DNA from: an uncultured Ruminococcus sp.
GTDB taxonomy: Bacteria > Bacillota > Clostridia > Oscillospirales > Acutalibacteraceae
Length of the DNA stretch: 64,000 bases
Assembly: GCA_900539465.1 (NCBI GenBank)
Contig: UQCF01000001.1
Location: 1 to 64,000, forward strand
Reading direction: 5' to 3'
Shown here: positions 34,576 to 41,788 of the stretch, piece after piece
How the letters are laid out: each line of letters begins with the position of its first letter
Position numbering within the stretch: the first letter of the stretch is position 1
Notes under the pieces: generated by a model
Seen by the model: only the letters and a program-made list of their open reading frames with translations
Told to the model about the DNA's origin: nothing
The model's database searches: none
Position numbers and translations under genes: made by a program

Positions 34576-35406
34576 GTGGCTCAGTCGATTGAAAACATTA
34601 TTTTAAGACATTCAAAAAGAGGCATGGATATTTTAAAACAGCATATGGCAGACGATTTTTGCTCTGCCGCCGCTAAAAAAATATTCTCTCTTGAAAGAAA
34701 AAACATTTTGCTCACAACAGGATTTTATGTTGCGGGCTATGCAGAAACAGACGGCCCTCCCGGCACATATTTTCTCGCCAAAGCTTTGCAAAGAATAGGA
34801 TTTACCCCCATAATTTTAACAGATTCTTTTTGCAAGGGCTTTTTTGATAATGACAAATCGATTGAAACGGTTTATCTTGAAAAAGGCTTTTCCTGCGAAG
34901 ATGTTATAAAAAAATATTCGCCCGAAGCGATGATTTCGATAGAACGCTGCGGCGAAAATATAAACGGCGATTATGCAAATATGAGAGGCGTCAGCATAGC
35001 CGAGTTTACCGCCGATATTGACAGGCTTTTTGACCTTGCAAGAGAAAACGGCATTTATACCGTAGGCGTAGGCGACGGCGGCAACGAAATCGGCATGGGC
35101 AATCTCAAAGACGTCATATTAAATGAACTTTCTCTGGTACCCTGCAAAACAGAGGTTGCGGATTTGGTTATTGCCACCGTTTCAAATTGGGGAGCGTATG
35201 CGCTTGCGGGCTGCCTTTCTGTGCTTGAGGGCAAAAACGTTTTTGCAGAGTATGAAGAGGTTGCAAAATATATTGAATACATAGTTGAAAACGGCAGTGT
35301 TGACGGTGTAAACAAGGTGCACACCGCCACGGTTGACGGCTTTGATGCTGATATTGAAAAAGAAATTGTAGATTCCGTCAATGATTATATAAAAGAAAAT
35401 TTATAA
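34576..35406 (+). CDS. DUF4392 protein (D-glutamate cyclase C-terminal-like)
   Basis: 276-residue predicted cytoplasmic protein. Recognisable phrases are TTGFYVAGYAETDGPPGTYF, ISIERCGENINGDYANMRG, GVGDGGNEIGMGN and ATVSNWGAYALAG, the pattern of DUF4392 proteins. The same domain forms the C-terminal part of mammalian D-glutamate cyclase. By that link it may act on D-amino acid or lactam substrates, which is inference. GTG at 34576 has GAGG eight bases upstream; the GTG at 34567 overlaps that site. First of three closely spaced genes with a phosphoesterase and an SGNH hydrolase. Confidence 0.8.
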   Translation: MAQSIENIILRHSKRGMDILKQHMADDFCSAAAKKIFSLERKNILLTTGFYVAGYAETDGPPGTYFLAKALQRIGFTPIILTDSFCKGFFDNDKSIETVYLEKGFSCEDVIKKYSPEAMISIERCGENINGDYANMRGVSIAEFTADIDRLFDLARENGIYTVGVGDGGNEIGMGNLKDVILNELSLVPCKTEVADLVIATVSNWGAYALAGCLSVLEGKNVFAEYEEVAKYIEYIVENGSVDGVNKVHTATVDGFDADIEKEIVDSVNDYIKENL

Positions 35407-35419
35407 GGAGAAAAACCAA

Positions 35420-36583
35420 ATGAGACCTGTTGAAGAAGCGGTCAGAGAGGCCGGTATTGCCGCACTTATCGGCATGGGCTGCGCCGTGCACAAAATATCC
35501 GGCGGCAAGGCTCCGAAGCATCTTTTTTTAAGGAATGTTCCGCATGAGCATATCGGCTCAAGGCTTAAGGTTTTAAAGCAGACGGAAGATTCGTCGTTCA
35601 TTGCAAAGGTGGATGAAAACGGCAAAATAACAGATGAGGATTTTACCGTTGTGCTTGCCACCGACCTTCACATAGATAAAGACGACGCTCTTACCGATAA
35701 AACAATATCCATGCTCGTCAGGCATCTTGAGGATGTTAAGCCCGATCTTCTTATTTTAACAGGAGACATTATCGTTTCGGATTATCAGCAGCTTGATTGC
35801 GTACAGTTTGCAAAAATGATGGAAGAAATAGGAATTTACTGGGCGTTTGTTTTCGGCAATCACGAGGCGAGGGCAGAAAAAGAATTTCATAAATTCTTTA
35901 TGCTAAAAAATCTTTCAAAATATGAGCATTGCCTTTCAAAGTTCGGACCGAAAGAGCTTTTCGGTTACGGCAATTTCTTTATAAATATTATGAATTCGGA
36001 CAACTCAATTCGCCAAAGTCTTGCTTTCTTTGATTCGGGCAGAGATATTACCGATAAATACAGAAAAGAATACGGACTTTCGGACGATGTAAAGGGTTAT
36101 GATTTTATTAAAAACAACCAGATTGAATGGTTCCTAAATCATATAAAAGCTTTAAAGAGCGAGTACGGCGACTTCAAATCAATGGTATTTATGCATATTC
36201 CGATTCCGGAGTATGCCGAAGTTATGGATATTGACGAAAACGAAAAGCCCGTACCCATCGGCAGACCCAACGGCAAAGGCGAAATTCTTTTCGGTGAAAT
36301 GCATGAGACAGTCGGCTGTTCTGTTTATAACAGCGGACTTTTTGACAAAGCGCGTGAAATCGGAACACAGGCTTTCTTCTCGGGTCATGACCATGTGAAC
36401 GATTACTGCGCCGTTTATAAGGGCGTATATCTCGTTTATGTTCAGATGGGCGGATACGAAATTTATCACTTGGATAAATTCGGTTTGCTTGAGAAACAGT
36501 GGATTCAAGGCGTCACGACGCTGGATATTCATAACGACGGCAGCTTTAAATTAGGCAAACGATTTAACAGAATGTATTTATAA
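35420..36583 (+). CDS. Calcineurin-like metallophosphoesterase, cytoplasmic
   Basis: 387 residues with no signal peptide. The first 75 residues (MRPVEEAVREAGIAALIGMG) form an extension of unknown role. The phosphoesterase core follows: ATDLHID, LILTGDIIVSD, FGNHEA, FMHIPIPEY and SGHDHVND supply the two-metal site. The core resembles purple-acid-phosphatase-like and Icc/YkuE-type enzymes that hydrolyse phosphomono- or diesters; the substrate is unknown. AAGGAG lies before ATG 35420, 13 bases after the DUF4392 gene, and the SGNH gene follows after eight bases. Two secreted phosphoesterases of different architecture lie just downstream. Confidence 0.85.
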   Translation: MRPVEEAVREAGIAALIGMGCAVHKISGGKAPKHLFLRNVPHEHIGSRLKVLKQTEDSSFIAKVDENGKITDEDFTVVLATDLHIDKDDALTDKTISMLVRHLEDVKPDLLILTGDIIVSDYQQLDCVQFAKMMEEIGIYWAFVFGNHEARAEKEFHKFFMLKNLSKYEHCLSKFGPKELFGYGNFFINIMNSDNSIRQSLAFFDSGRDITDKYRKEYGLSDDVKGYDFIKNNQIEWFLNHIKALKSEYGDFKSMVFMHIPIPEYAEVMDIDENEKPVPIGRPNGKGEILFGEMHETVGCSVYNSGLFDKAREIGTQAFFSGHDHVNDYCAVYKGVYLVYVQMGGYEIYHLDKFGLLEKQWIQGVTTLDIHNDGSFKLGKRFNRMYL

Positions 36584-36591
36584 GGTGTTTT

Positions 36592-37317
36592 ATGAAACTT
36601 ACAGCTAAAGATATTGTACTGTTTTCGGGTGACTCGATAACAGACGGAAACCGCGGTCACAGTATGGACTGCAACCACATAATGGGTCACGGCTATCAAT
36701 ACATAGCGGCAGGGGAGCTTGCGCTTAAAAATTCCTCCGAAATGCCGAAGTTCATTAACAAGGGCTATTCCGGCTACACAATGGGCAAAATTCTTGAGAC
36801 TTGGCAAGAGGATGTTATAGACAATAAGCCGACATATCTCAGTATTCTTGCAGGCGTGAATGACGGAATATTCGGTAAAGAACGTGGCTTTACTCCGAAA
36901 CAAGCGGCGGATAATTACAAAAATGACCTTGACTCTGCTGTTTGCAAAACAAAAGAGGCTTTGCCGAACACTAAAATCATAATTTGCGAACCGTTTTATT
37001 TCCCGCTTGACCGTACAAACCCTAATTTTGATTTTACTCCGCACCCGTATTGCGAAGAAAATCACGGACGCCCCGACAGAGACGATACAGATGAGTTCGT
37101 TCAATACAGGCTGGAATGTATCGGATACACAAGAGACGCGGCAAAACAAATTGCCGAAAAATATTCGCTTTGTTTTGTTCCGTTTTATGATTGCTTTTTA
37201 AAGGCATTCAAAAACAGCAAAACAGAATATTTTATATGGGATTCTACACACCCGACAGTTGCGGGGCATATGCTCATGGCAAAAAAGTGGCTTGAAGTCA
37301 CGGATAAAGCATTTTGA
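36592..37317 (+). CDS. SGNH/GDSL-family hydrolase
   Basis: 241-residue predicted esterase. Block I FSGDSITDG carries the nucleophilic Ser, block III appears as LAGVNDG with its Asn, and block V is DSTHPTVAGHMLMA with the Asp-His pair. It resembles rhamnogalacturonan acetylesterase-like and acyl-hydrolase SGNH proteins that remove acyl groups from carbohydrates. No signal peptide, so it acts inside the cell. AAGGTG precedes ATG 36592. Third gene of the DUF4392-phosphoesterase-SGNH operon. Confidence 0.85.
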   Translation: MKLTAKDIVLFSGDSITDGNRGHSMDCNHIMGHGYQYIAAGELALKNSSEMPKFINKGYSGYTMGKILETWQEDVIDNKPTYLSILAGVNDGIFGKERGFTPKQAADNYKNDLDSAVCKTKEALPNTKIIICEPFYFPLDRTNPNFDFTPHPYCEENHGRPDRDDTDEFVQYRLECIGYTRDAAKQIAEKYSLCFVPFYDCFLKAFKNSKTEYFIWDSTHPTVAGHMLMAKKWLEVTDKAF

Positions 37318-37322
37318 TATTG

Positions 37323-37351
37323 TTGACAGATTAAAATTAAAATGTTAATAT
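37323..37351 (+). promoter_or_regulatory. SigA-type promoter of secreted phosphoesterase 1
   Basis: TTGACA (37323-37328), a 17-base spacer and TAATAT (37346-37351). The -10 region, ATGTTAATATA, is shared with the promoter of the paralogue at 39215. Confidence 0.65.
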
Positions 37352-37389
37352 AGAAAAAATCTTACAAAAGATTTGTAAAGGAGAGGGAT

Positions 37390-39105
37390 GTGTTGAAGAA
37401 ATTTTTATCCCTGTTATTGGCAATCAGCATTATTGTTTCCGCAGTTGTAATCGGTGTTTATGCACAGGACGATGAGGGTGAGCTTAATTTTGCCGTAACG
37501 TCAGACCTTCACTATGAAGCTCCGAGAGCAGAGCTTGAGGGTGAAATAAACGACCCGATATATTGGTACGCAAACAGACGTGCCGCTATGGAGGATGAAA
37601 GTTCATTTATTATTGATGAATTTTTAAATCAGTGTGCAGAAAATGATAAATGCGATTATGTTTTAATCTCCGGTGACCTTGTTAACAGCGGCAGGAGTTA
37701 TCCCGATTATCATAAAGCCGTTGCCGCAAAGCTCAAAGCTTTTGAAGAGAAAACAGGTAAGGATGTTTTTGTCATAAACGGCAACCACGACCTTGCTGAG
37801 GATTCAGCCACGACCCGCGCAATGTTTAAAGAGATATATGCCGATTTCGGTTATGACAAGGCTTTGGTAAAAGATGAAGAGACTTGCTCTTACACTGCAA
37901 ATCTCGGTGAAAAATACAGACTTATCGCTCTTGACAGTAACCATGCTACAAAGTCAACGGAGGACGGCATGACCGCAGAGCGCATACAGTGGGTATGTGA
38001 GCAGGCAAAGCAGGCTAAAAAAGACGGCAGATACCCCATACTTATGATGCACCATAATCTGCTTGACCATATGCCCCTTCAGAGAATTGTCAGCAGAAAC
38101 TTTATAGTTAAGTTCCATTACACAACGGCAGAAATTTTTGCTGACTGCGGCATTAAGCTTGTTCTCACAGGTCATGAGCATTGCAGTGATGCGACATCTT
38201 ACACAAGTGCCCTCGGCAACAAAATTTATGATTTTGCAACAACCTCTCTTACAATGTATCCGCTTTCTTACAGACAGTTTAGCCTCAATGAAAACGAAAT
38301 CAATTATTCGGAGAAAACAATTGATTCCATAGACACCGACGCACTTTCTTCTGCGGTTAAGGGCTATAGCCAAGAACAGCTTGCTCTTATGAACGAAAAT
38401 CTTGACTCTTACGCAAAAGGCTTCCTCAAAGCAGGCGTAAGATACAGACTTGAACGTTCTCTTTCTATGGAGAAAATGGGAATAGCCGAAGATGAATTTT
38501 ATTATGATATAGTAAAAACTGCCGTTGATTCTCTCAAGGATATTCTCGAAATGCCGTTTTACGGTGAAAACAGCTTGCAGGAACTTGCAAAAGAGTATTC
38601 GATAGATTTGCCCGAAATCGATTATAAAAACGGCTGGGATCTTGCAACGGATCTTGTTGCCGCTCATTATGAGGGCGAAGAGGATAAAACTCTCGACAGT
38701 GCGGCGGTAACATCATTGCTGAAGACAGCGGCGCTGATACTCAGAAAAGTGCCGGCAGACGTTTGCGACGAAACGATTTTCGGTGCCGCAAACAAAGTGC
38801 TTGGATCTTTCGGCATGGGAAGCATTACGGCAGAGCTTACAAAATATACTTCTTCTGTCTTCGGAGCAGTTACGCCCTGCGAGTATTTAATTGTTGCAAT
38901 AGCCGCTCCGTTCCTTTATGAGTTTGCTTATGACAGCGACTCGGTGAACGACAACAACGGCACACTTCCCGGTTACGGCACGTCAAGTGTCGGCGGAAAT
39001 ATCGACAATGTCAAAGAAAATCTGAACTCAATAACCGACAAAATTGCTTTATATGTTAAGTTGGCAATAAATTATATTTTTAAAATATTTGACTTCTTAA
39101 AATAA
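37390..39105 (+). CDS. Secreted calcineurin-like phosphoesterase, paralogue 1
   Basis: 571-residue exported protein with signal peptide MLKKFLSLLLAISIIVSAVV ending near VYA. The phosphoesterase core is in the first half: VTSDLHYEAP, LISGDLVNSG, INGNHDLAED, MMHHNLLDH and LTGHEHCSD provide the metal ligands. The C-terminal 250 residues are helical and unrecognised, ending in a hydrophobic stretch (KIALYVKLAINYIFKIFDFL) that could anchor it. GTG start at 37390 with AAAGGAGAGG upstream. The next gene is a same-length paralogue, so the pair arose by tandem duplication. Extracellular phosphate or phosphodiester scavenging is plausible but unproven. Confidence 0.85.
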   Translation: MLKKFLSLLLAISIIVSAVVIGVYAQDDEGELNFAVTSDLHYEAPRAELEGEINDPIYWYANRRAAMEDESSFIIDEFLNQCAENDKCDYVLISGDLVNSGRSYPDYHKAVAAKLKAFEEKTGKDVFVINGNHDLAEDSATTRAMFKEIYADFGYDKALVKDEETCSYTANLGEKYRLIALDSNHATKSTEDGMTAERIQWVCEQAKQAKKDGRYPILMMHHNLLDHMPLQRIVSRNFIVKFHYTTAEIFADCGIKLVLTGHEHCSDATSYTSALGNKIYDFATTSLTMYPLSYRQFSLNENEINYSEKTIDSIDTDALSSAVKGYSQEQLALMNENLDSYAKGFLKAGVRYRLERSLSMEKMGIAEDEFYYDIVKTAVDSLKDILEMPFYGENSLQELAKEYSIDLPEIDYKNGWDLATDLVAAHYEGEEDKTLDSAAVTSLLKTAALILRKVPADVCDETIFGAANKVLGSFGMGSITAELTKYTSSVFGAVTPCEYLIVAIAAPFLYEFAYDSDSVNDNNGTLPGYGTSSVGGNIDNVKENLNSITDKIALYVKLAINYIFKIFDFLK

Positions 39106-39116
39106 AACAGAGCAAA

Positions 39117-39171
39117 ATAAAAGCTATGATTCACAGCGACAATTTACGCAATGTGGATTATAGCTTTTTTA
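39117..39171 (+). terminator. Terminator between the phosphoesterase paralogues
   Basis: AAAAGCTAT/ATAGCTTTTTT arms with inner ATTCACA/TGTGGAT pairing, then a T run. Confidence 0.75.
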
Positions 39172-39214
39172 TTTATTTGAGCATCCTGCACCGAATAAGG
39201 CAGACCGTTTTATG

Positions 39215-39242
39215 TTGACAAATTTAAGAAAAATGTTAATAT
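39215..39242 (+). promoter_or_regulatory. SigA-type promoter of secreted phosphoesterase 2
   Basis: TTGACA (39215-39220), a 16-base spacer and TAATAT (39237-39242), overlapping a perfect 18-bp palindrome. Confidence 0.65.
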
Positions 39243-39250
39243 ATTAACAT
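39233..39250. promoter_or_regulatory. 18-bp palindrome over the -10 box, candidate operator
   Basis: ATGTTAATATATTAACAT is a perfect inverted repeat covering the -10 element and likely transcription start of the second phosphoesterase gene. The upstream paralogue has only the left half at the same place. Confidence 0.45.
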
Positions 39251-39271
39251 GTCAAAAAAACAAGGGGATTT

Positions 39272-40987
39272 ATGATGAAAAAAGTTTTAGCTGTATTTTT
39301 ATGTTTATGTATAGCTCTGTCTTCGTTGGCGGTAGGGGTATATGCGCTTTGCAATAACGAAGAGCTTGATTTTGTTGCCGCTTCTGATATTCATTATCTG
39401 AAACCGAGAAATGAGATTTCGGGCAATATAGACGACCCGATTTATTGGTATTCAAATAACCGCGGAACATTAGAAGACGAAAGCGGCTTTTTACTTGACG
39501 GATTTTTAAAAGAATGTGCACAAAATGATGACTGCGACTACGTTTTTATCGCGGGCGATCTTGCGGATTACGGAAGATATAGCCCGGAAGATCATCGCTT
39601 TGTTGCCGAAAAACTCAAAGCCTTTGAAGAAGAAACAGGCAAACAGGTATATGTTATAAACGGCAACCACGATTGCAGTGAAGAACTTTCTACCACCAGA
39701 GCGGTGTTTAAAGAGATATATGCGGAGTTCGGCTATGACGAGGCATTGACGGTTGATGAGAACACATGCTCATACACTGCCGATATAGGCGATAAATACC
39801 GCCTTATTGCTTTTGACACAAATCATGACAGCATTTCAAGCCTTAACGCTATGAACACAGACCGTGTAAACTGGGTATATAAGCAATCTAAAAAGGCAAA
39901 GGAAGACGGAAAATACCCGATAGTTTTAATGCACCATAACTTGCTTGACCATATATCGGTTCACAGAATTATGGAAGGTGAACTTATGGTAAATCCGCAT
40001 AATTCGGTGGCGGAGCTTTGGGCAGACAGCGGAATTAAGCTTGTAATATCCGGTCATGAGCATTGCAGTGACACGGCATTTTATACAAGCACACGCGGCA
40101 AAAAAATTTATGATTTTGCAGTTGCTTCACTTTCTATGTATCCGCTCTCTTACAGACAGTTTTCGGTAAGTGATAAAGAAATAAAATATGATACAAAAAA
40201 TCTTAAAACAATAGATACCGCCGCTCTCTCGGCTTCTGTTGGCGGATACAGCGAAGAACAGCTCAGACTGATGAATGAAGACTTAAATGAATATGCAAAC
40301 GGATTTTTGAGAGCCGGTCTTAAACACAGATTTGAGAATATGATGGTTCCCGAAACGATCGGTATGTATAGCGATAATAAATATTATGACGCTGTTGCAA
40401 CAGCGATGATTTCTCTTGAAAATGTTTTGCAAATGCCGCTTTACGGTGAAAACAGCGTACAAAATCTTGCTTCGCAATATAAAACTCAAATTCCCGAAAG
40501 CTCGTATGACACCGCGTGGGAGATTATTATGGAGCTTGTGGCCGACCATTTCAGGGGCGAAGAAAGCCTTGATTTTAACAGCACAGAAATGAAAATACTT
40601 TTTAATGTCGGTTCGGTTGCGCTTAAAAATGTTTTTTCGTCAGTCAGCGACGAATATCTCTTCGCCGCGGCAAACGAAGTTCTGCAAAAGGCGGGTCTCG
40701 GTACGATAGGAGCAGAACTCGTAAAGCTTTCGGTAGCGGTGTTCGGTCCCGTTTCTCCGGGTGAATATTTGGCTCTTGCAATAGCTGCTCCGTTTATTTA
40801 TGAGTTTGTTTATGACAACAGCGGAATAAACGACAGCGCAGGCGTCATTGCAGGTTACGGCGAAGACGGAGTTATTCAAAACGCAGAGAACCTTAAAGAG
40901 GGTGTAATCTCATTTATAAACAAAATATCCGTATATGTAAATTTAGTGCTTAAATATATTTTTAAAGCCGTATCGGTTATTGTATAA
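39272..40987 (+). CDS. Secreted calcineurin-like phosphoesterase, paralogue 2
   Basis: 571 residues, collinear with the previous gene. Signal peptide MMKKVLAVFLCLCIALSSLA, ending near VYA. Metal-site motifs are ASDIHYLKP, IAGDLADYG, INGNHDCSE, MHHNLLDH and SGHEHCSD. The C-terminal helical half is conserved between the two, for example LQMPLYGENSVQNLA here and LEMPFYGENSLQELA in paralogue 1. ATG at 39272 or 39275, with AAGGGGAT upstream. Each copy has its own promoter and a terminator lies between them, so the two can be expressed separately. No clear terminator follows. Confidence 0.85.
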   Translation: MMKKVLAVFLCLCIALSSLAVGVYALCNNEELDFVAASDIHYLKPRNEISGNIDDPIYWYSNNRGTLEDESGFLLDGFLKECAQNDDCDYVFIAGDLADYGRYSPEDHRFVAEKLKAFEEETGKQVYVINGNHDCSEELSTTRAVFKEIYAEFGYDEALTVDENTCSYTADIGDKYRLIAFDTNHDSISSLNAMNTDRVNWVYKQSKKAKEDGKYPIVLMHHNLLDHISVHRIMEGELMVNPHNSVAELWADSGIKLVISGHEHCSDTAFYTSTRGKKIYDFAVASLSMYPLSYRQFSVSDKEIKYDTKNLKTIDTAALSASVGGYSEEQLRLMNEDLNEYANGFLRAGLKHRFENMMVPETIGMYSDNKYYDAVATAMISLENVLQMPLYGENSVQNLASQYKTQIPESSYDTAWEIIMELVADHFRGEESLDFNSTEMKILFNVGSVALKNVFSSVSDEYLFAAANEVLQKAGLGTIGAELVKLSVAVFGPVSPGEYLALAIAAPFIYEFVYDNSGINDSAGVIAGYGEDGVIQNAENLKEGVISFINKISVYVNLVLKYIFKAVSVIV

Positions 40988-41540
40988 AACAATTTAGGAG
41001 ATATTATTGATGAGTCAGATGTAGAGAAATTGAATAATTGTAAGTTACTTTTATACTATTAACAGGCTGATGAAAAATCTTTGCAAATGAGCAATCGGGC
41101 GGCTTTCTTTATTTACACTTTGAGAAATCAAGGTGCTTTTCTATACCCAAAATTGAGGTGAGACCATAACGGTAAATAAATTTCATAAAAAGCTAAAACG
41201 GCACTTGGTTGTAGCAGCATTTTTTTATAAAAATTTGGATTTTTATAAATATACCTATTGATATTTATAAAAATTTATAATATAATAAATTTTATAGAAA
41301 AAGTATAAACTTTTTCTGATTTGCCTTGCTTGGTTTTTAAACTTTGATTTAACGTTTAACTTTTCTCACAACTCGTTATTTCAATAGCTTTGTAATTCCG
41401 AGCAAGGCTCTTTTTGCTTTTCGGCTACTAAATGATATGTGTAATTGAATGCAATTTGAATGCAATGCGGACGAAAAAATCCCGATTAAAACGTTTCTGT
41501 ATGAAAATGAGCAGTGCTCAAAAACGTTGATAATAAGCGA
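40988..41540. other. Non-coding AT-rich interval between phosphoesterase 2 and tRNA-Leu
   Basis: No supportable gene in about 550 bases. TAGGAG is followed by only a four-codon frame at 41010-41024. The stretch 41220-41320 is extremely AT-rich and contains three inverted repeats. No tRNA-end duplication (att site) or recombinase gene was seen. Confidence 0.6.
41239..41317. repeat. Cluster of three inverted repeats in AT-rich DNA
   Basis: Perfect 14-bp arms ATTTTTATAAATAT (41239-41252) and ATATTTATAAAAAT (41261-41274); AAATTTAT/ATAAATTT immediately after; and AGAAAAAGT (41296-41304)/ACTTTTTCT (41309-41317). A 13-bp direct repeat TTTATAAAAATTT occurs at 41224 and 41264. Confidence 0.7.
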
Positions 41541-41580
41541 AAAAGCAAAAATAACGAGCAAACCCGAAAGCCTGCTCGTT
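41541..41580 (-). terminator. Terminator of tRNA-Leu
   Basis: AACGAGCA (41553-41560)/TGCTCGTT (41573-41580), a perfect 8-bp stem. Read leftward it is followed by TTATTTTTGCTTTTT. Confidence 0.75.
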
Positions 41581-41666
41581 GGTGCCGGTGACCGGACTTG
41601 AACCGGTACGGTGTTGCCACCGAGGGATTTTAAGTCCCTTGCGTCTGCCGATTTCGCCACACCGGC
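41580..41666 (-). tRNA. tRNA-Leu (UAA)
   Basis: Acceptor arms GCCGGTG/CACCGGC, anticodon loop CTTAAAA with anticodon TAA, long variable arm (class II), T-loop GTTCAAGTC and encoded CCA at 41582-41580. 87 bases. Confidence 0.95.
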
Positions 41667-41744
41667 GTGTCAATCCGACTAAAATATTGTATTATAATAT
41701 TTATAAAAAGTCAAGCAAAATTAACAAATAAATGCTAAAAAACA

Positions 41745-41782
41745 GACCGGATAGATTCTTTTATTCAAGAGTCTATCCGGTC
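41745..41782. terminator. Terminator after the PHP-dockerin gene
   Basis: Perfect 11-bp arms GACCGGATAGA/TCTATCCGGTC with T runs on both sides: leftward CTGTTTTTT, rightward TTTTATTTATTT. Confidence 0.85.
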
Positions 41783-41788
41783 TTTTAT

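Noticed and set aside
37954..38667. 237-codon minus-strand open frame inside secreted phosphoesterase 1
   Set aside because: Antisense to a gene with full motifs and signal peptide; no promoter or ribosome site.
40988..41160. Possible decayed gene after phosphoesterase 2 (TAGGAG then ATG)
   Set aside because: The frame stops after four codons and no longer similarity to a neighbouring gene could be read.
41376..41660. Open frame on the minus strand across tRNA-Leu
   Set aside because: Its first residues are simply the translation of the tRNA-Leu gene; no ribosome site and no coding signature.
41540..41670. Integration site at tRNA-Leu
   Set aside because: No duplicated tRNA 3' end, integrase gene or flanking direct repeat was found nearby.
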